Positions 14,131-16,458 of a DNA stretch of 16,458 bases are shown one piece after another. Origin of the DNA: Bordetella sp. GTDB lineage: Bacteria; Pseudomonadota; Gammaproteobacteria; Burkholderiales; Burkholderiaceae_B. The notes under the pieces are model-generated. The model saw only the letters and a list, made by a program, of their open reading frames with translations. It did not search any database and was not told the DNA's origin. The stretch is from positions 1-16,458 of the forward strand of contig DAIDKG010000339.1 of assembly GCA_027450125.1 (NCBI GenBank), in the 5' to 3' direction. Numbering within the stretch: the stretch's first letter is position 1; every line of letters begins with the position of its first letter. A program made the position numbers and the translations under genes.

Positions 14131-15297
14131 ATGAATTTCGATCTCACCGAAGATCAAACGTCCATCGTCCAGGCCGTCCAATCGGTCTGCTCCCGGTTCG
14201 ACATGGAGTACTGGGATCGGCTCGATGTCTCCGGCACCTTTCCGCACGAGTTCTACGAGGCCGTGTGCGAGGGCGGATGGCTGGGCGTGGCCATGCCCGA
14301 AGCCGTGGGCGGCGCGGGACTGGGCATCGTCGAGGCGGCGCTGGTGATGCAGACCATCGCGCAGTCCGGCGCGGGCATGAGCGGCGCGTCGGCCGTGCAC
14401 ATGAACATATTCGGCCTGAACCCGGTCGTGGTCTTCGGCACCGAAGAACAGAAGGCGCGCTTTCTGCCGCCGCTCATCGCCGGCCAGGAAAAAGCCTGCT
14501 TCGGCGTGACCGAACCCGACGCGGGACTGGACACCACCAAGCTCAAGACCTTCGCCCGCAAAGTGCCGGGCGGCTATTCGGTCAGCGGCCGCAAGATCTG
14601 GATCTCGACCGCGCAGGTCGCAGATCGCATCCTGCTGCTGGCACGCACCCAGCGCCTGGACGAGGTGAAAAAGGCCAGCGAAAGCCTGTCGCTCTTCTAC
14701 ACCCGGCTGGACCGCAGCAAGGTCGAAGTGCGCAAGATCGACAAGATGGGGCGCGCGGCGGTCGACACCAACATGCTGTTCATCGACGACCTCTTCATTC
14801 CCGATGAAGACCGCATCGGCGAGGAGGGCAAGGGCTTCGAATACATCCTGCACGGCCTGAACCCGGAGCGCGTCCTGGTCGCCGCCGAAGCCGTGGGCAT
14901 AGGCCGGGCCGCCCTGGACATCGCCACACGCTACGCCAGGGAGCGCGAGGTGTTCGGCCGCCCCATCGGCATGAACCAGGGCGTGCAGCATCCGCTGGCG
15001 CAGGCCTGGATGCAGCTGGAATCGGCCAACCTCATGATGCTCAAGGCGGCTTCGCGCTACGACGCCGGTCAGCCGTGCGGCGCCGAGGCCAACGCCGCCA
15101 AGTACCTGGCGGCCGAGGCCGGACACAACGCCTGCCAGACCGCCGTCATGACACTGGGCGGCATGGGCTACTCGCGCGAGTACCGCGTCGAGCGGCTGCT
15201 GCGCGAGTCCTACATCCCCCGCATCGCACCTGTGAGCCCGCAGCTCATCCTGTGCTTCATCGCCGAGCGCGTGCTGGGCCTGCCCAAGTCATACTGA
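14131..15297 (+). CDS. Acyl-CoA dehydrogenase family protein
   Basis: The 388-residue flavoenzyme has the three acyl-CoA dehydrogenase domains: helical N-terminal (1-115), beta middle (about 116-225) and helical C-terminal (226-380). FAD and substrate motifs are FGVTEPDAGLD and YSVSGRKIWIS, with GGMGYSREYRVERLLRES near the end. It should oxidise an acyl-CoA at the alpha-beta position, passing electrons to ETF. At the usual catalytic EGT position the sequence reads RIAPVSP (364-370), with Pro367 where Glu is normal. Glu246 in LNPERVLVA is the likely replacement base, at the position used by isovaleryl-CoA dehydrogenase. AAGGAAG lies before ATG 14131. It is followed 10 bp later by a CoA-transferase, likely feeding it substrate. 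Confidence 0.93.
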   Translation: MNFDLTEDQTSIVQAVQSVCSRFDMEYWDRLDVSGTFPHEFYEAVCEGGWLGVAMPEAVGGAGLGIVEAALVMQTIAQSGAGMSGASAVHMNIFGLNPVVVFGTEEQKARFLPPLIAGQEKACFGVTEPDAGLDTTKLKTFARKVPGGYSVSGRKIWISTAQVADRILLLARTQRLDEVKKASESLSLFYTRLDRSKVEVRKIDKMGRAAVDTNMLFIDDLFIPDEDRIGEEGKGFEYILHGLNPERVLVAAEAVGIGRAALDIATRYAREREVFGRPIGMNQGVQHPLAQAWMQLESANLMMLKAASRYDAGQPCGAEANAAKYLAAEAGHNACQTAVMTLGGMGYSREYRVERLLRESYIPRIAPVSPQLILCFIAERVLGLPKSY

Positions 15298-15307
15298 AAA
15301 AACCGCC

Positions 15308-16458
15308 ATGATGAATCCGGATGCCAAACCCACAGGCCCCCTGGCCGGCGTGCGCGTCGTCGATATGACCTCGGTGGGCATGGGCCCTTACGCCACGCAG
15401 ATCCTGGGCGACATGGGCGCCGACGTGCTCAAGATCGAAGCCCCCGCCGGCGACGTGTTCCGCTATGCCGAACCGGCGCTGCACACCGGCATGGGCGCGG
15501 CCTTTATCAACCTGAACCGCAACAAGCGCTATCGCGCGCTGGACATCAAGCGAGAAGCCGACCTGGCCGAGCTCAAGACGCTGATCGCCGAGGCCGACAT
15601 TTTCATATCCAATGTGCGGCCACAGGCGCTACGCAAGCTGGGCCTGGACTACGAGTCGCTGCGCGCCGACCATCCGCGCCTGATCTACTGCGGCGCCTAC
15701 GGCTACGCCGAGTCGGGCCCCTACAGCGGCCAGCCGGCCTTCGACGACATCATCCAGGCGCGCTGCGGCATGGCGCAGTTCCAGGGCGCCAACGCGGGCG
15801 AGCCGCAATACGTCAACACCATCCTGGTCGACAAGGTGTCGGGCCTGACCGTGACCTATGCCCTGGCCATGGCCCTGTACGAACGCGAGCGCTCGGGCAA
15901 GGGACAGGCCCTCGAAATACCGATGTTCGAGACCATGGTGTCGTTTCTCGCGCCCGAACAGCTGGCCGGACAGACCTTCGTGCCGCCCCAGGGACCGGCC
16001 GGGTATCCGCGCGTCATGACGCCGCATCGCAAGCCCTATCGCACCGCCGACGGCCACATCGCACTGCTGCCCTACACCACGGCCCAGTGGATGCGCTTTT
16101 TCACCCTGGCCGACCGGCCCGACCTGGTGGCCGATCCGCGCTACGCGGATCTCGCTTCGCGCAGCGCCAACATCGTCGAGCTCTATGCCACGTTGGCCGA
16201 TATCGTCAGCGGTCGCACCACGGCGCAATGGCTGGCCTTGCTCGCCGATGCCGACATCCCCCTCAGCGAAGTGCCGCGTTACGAGGATGTGCTGAACGAC
16301 CGGCATCTGCGCGAGACCGGCATGGTCTTCGAATACGATCACCCCACCGAAGGGCGCCTGCTCGCGGTCGGCATCCCGACGCGCTTCTCGCGCACGCCGG
16401 GCAACATCCGGTCATGGCCGCAGGCGCTCGAACGCGACGCGGCGCACCCGGGCAAGGA
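15308..16458 (+). CDS. CaiB/BaiF type III CoA-transferase (3' end beyond the window)
   Basis: The frame is open from ATG 15308 to the window end, giving 383 residues without a stop. The product starts with GVRVVDMTSVGMGPYATQ and GADVLKIEAPAGDVFR, the hallmark N-terminus of type III CoA-transferases. Further on come NLNRNKR and ANAGEPQYV. Asp146 in AFDDIIQARCG is the expected catalytic Asp that forms the acyl-enzyme anhydride. Such enzymes move CoA between a donor thioester and a carboxylate. The start is ATG 15308 or the adjacent ATG 15311, 10 bp after the dehydrogenase stop and without a clear ribosome binding site. Together the pair would activate an acid and desaturate it. The substrate is unknown. 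About 10-30 residues probably remain beyond the window. Confidence 0.93.
   Translation, partial: MMNPDAKPTGPLAGVRVVDMTSVGMGPYATQILGDMGADVLKIEAPAGDVFRYAEPALHTGMGAAFINLNRNKRYRALDIKREADLAELKTLIAEADIFISNVRPQALRKLGLDYESLRADHPRLIYCGAYGYAESGPYSGQPAFDDIIQARCGMAQFQGANAGEPQYVNTILVDKVSGLTVTYALAMALYERERSGKGQALEIPMFETMVSFLAPEQLAGQTFVPPQGPAGYPRVMTPHRKPYRTADGHIALLPYTTAQWMRFFTLADRPDLVADPRYADLASRSANIVELYATLADIVSGRTTAQWLALLADADIPLSEVPRYEDVLNDRHLRETGMVFEYDHPTEGRLLAVGIPTRFSRTPGNIRSWPQALERDAAHPGK

Noticed and set aside
14116..15126. A 336-codon antisense frame within the acyl-CoA dehydrogenase gene
   Set aside because: It mirrors the codon bias of the real gene and has no recognisable domain.
1..16458. CRISPR arrays, tRNA or rRNA genes, insertion sequences, prophage or toxin-antitoxin pairs
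   Set aside because: No repeat-spacer pattern, cloverleaf, transposase or terminal inverted repeat was seen on reading both strands.

Overview
The window is GC-rich chromosomal DNA (about two thirds G+C by eye). Its gene content and protein sequences point to a beta-proteobacterium of the Burkholderiales, family Alcaligenaceae, most like Bordetella or Achromobacter. Grounds are the Corynebacterium-type LeuA, the Burkholderiales-style CaiB/acyl-CoA dehydrogenase cluster and the overall codon use. No mobile element, CRISPR array, tRNA or rRNA was seen. Most of it is ordinary chromosome, and the interesting signals lie mainly in the regulatory DNA between the genes.

Layout. 1-2537: the 3' tail of an Arg/Gly/Pro-rich protein, prfC (release factor 3), and a membrane-anchored unknown with a four-cysteine C-terminal domain, closed by a strong bidirectional terminator. 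2567-5160: bfr (bacterioferritin) and an EamA-family exporter on the minus strand, divergent from a LysR-type regulator across an AT-rich operator region. 5159-8039: bfd (bacterioferritin-associated ferredoxin) and an MDR-family oxidoreductase on the minus strand, divergent from an XRE-cupin regulator followed by a GNAT acetyltransferase. 8047-10667: a second EamA transporter with a long leader, then rpoN (sigma-54). 10707-11357: a membrane protein of unknown function, divergent from rpoN. 11435-13579: a leucine-codon leader peptide (leuL) with an attenuator-like RNA region, then leuA and its terminator. 13699-16458: a cupin, an acyl-CoA dehydrogenase and a type III CoA-transferase that runs off the window, apparently one acyl-CoA catabolic operon.

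How genes work together. Bfr stores iron and Bfd is the ferredoxin that reduces its heme to release iron. Here they lie 2.1 kb apart, not adjacent, and bfd has a Fur-like promoter. LeuL would couple leuA expression to leucyl-tRNA supply. The XRE-cupin protein probably controls itself and the divergent oxidoreductase through a double palindrome that overlaps its own start codon. Several genes (bfd, the XRE gene, perhaps rpoN) place a -10 hexamer exactly 7 nt before the ATG with no Shine-Dalgarno sequence, which suggests leaderless mRNAs.

The best candidate for something undescribed is the leuL attenuator at 11435-11635. Its four rare CTA leucine codons fall within seven codons, just ahead of mutually exclusive RNA stems. 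Second are the leaderless, Fur-like bfd promoter and the XRE operator. No wholly new multi-gene system was found.
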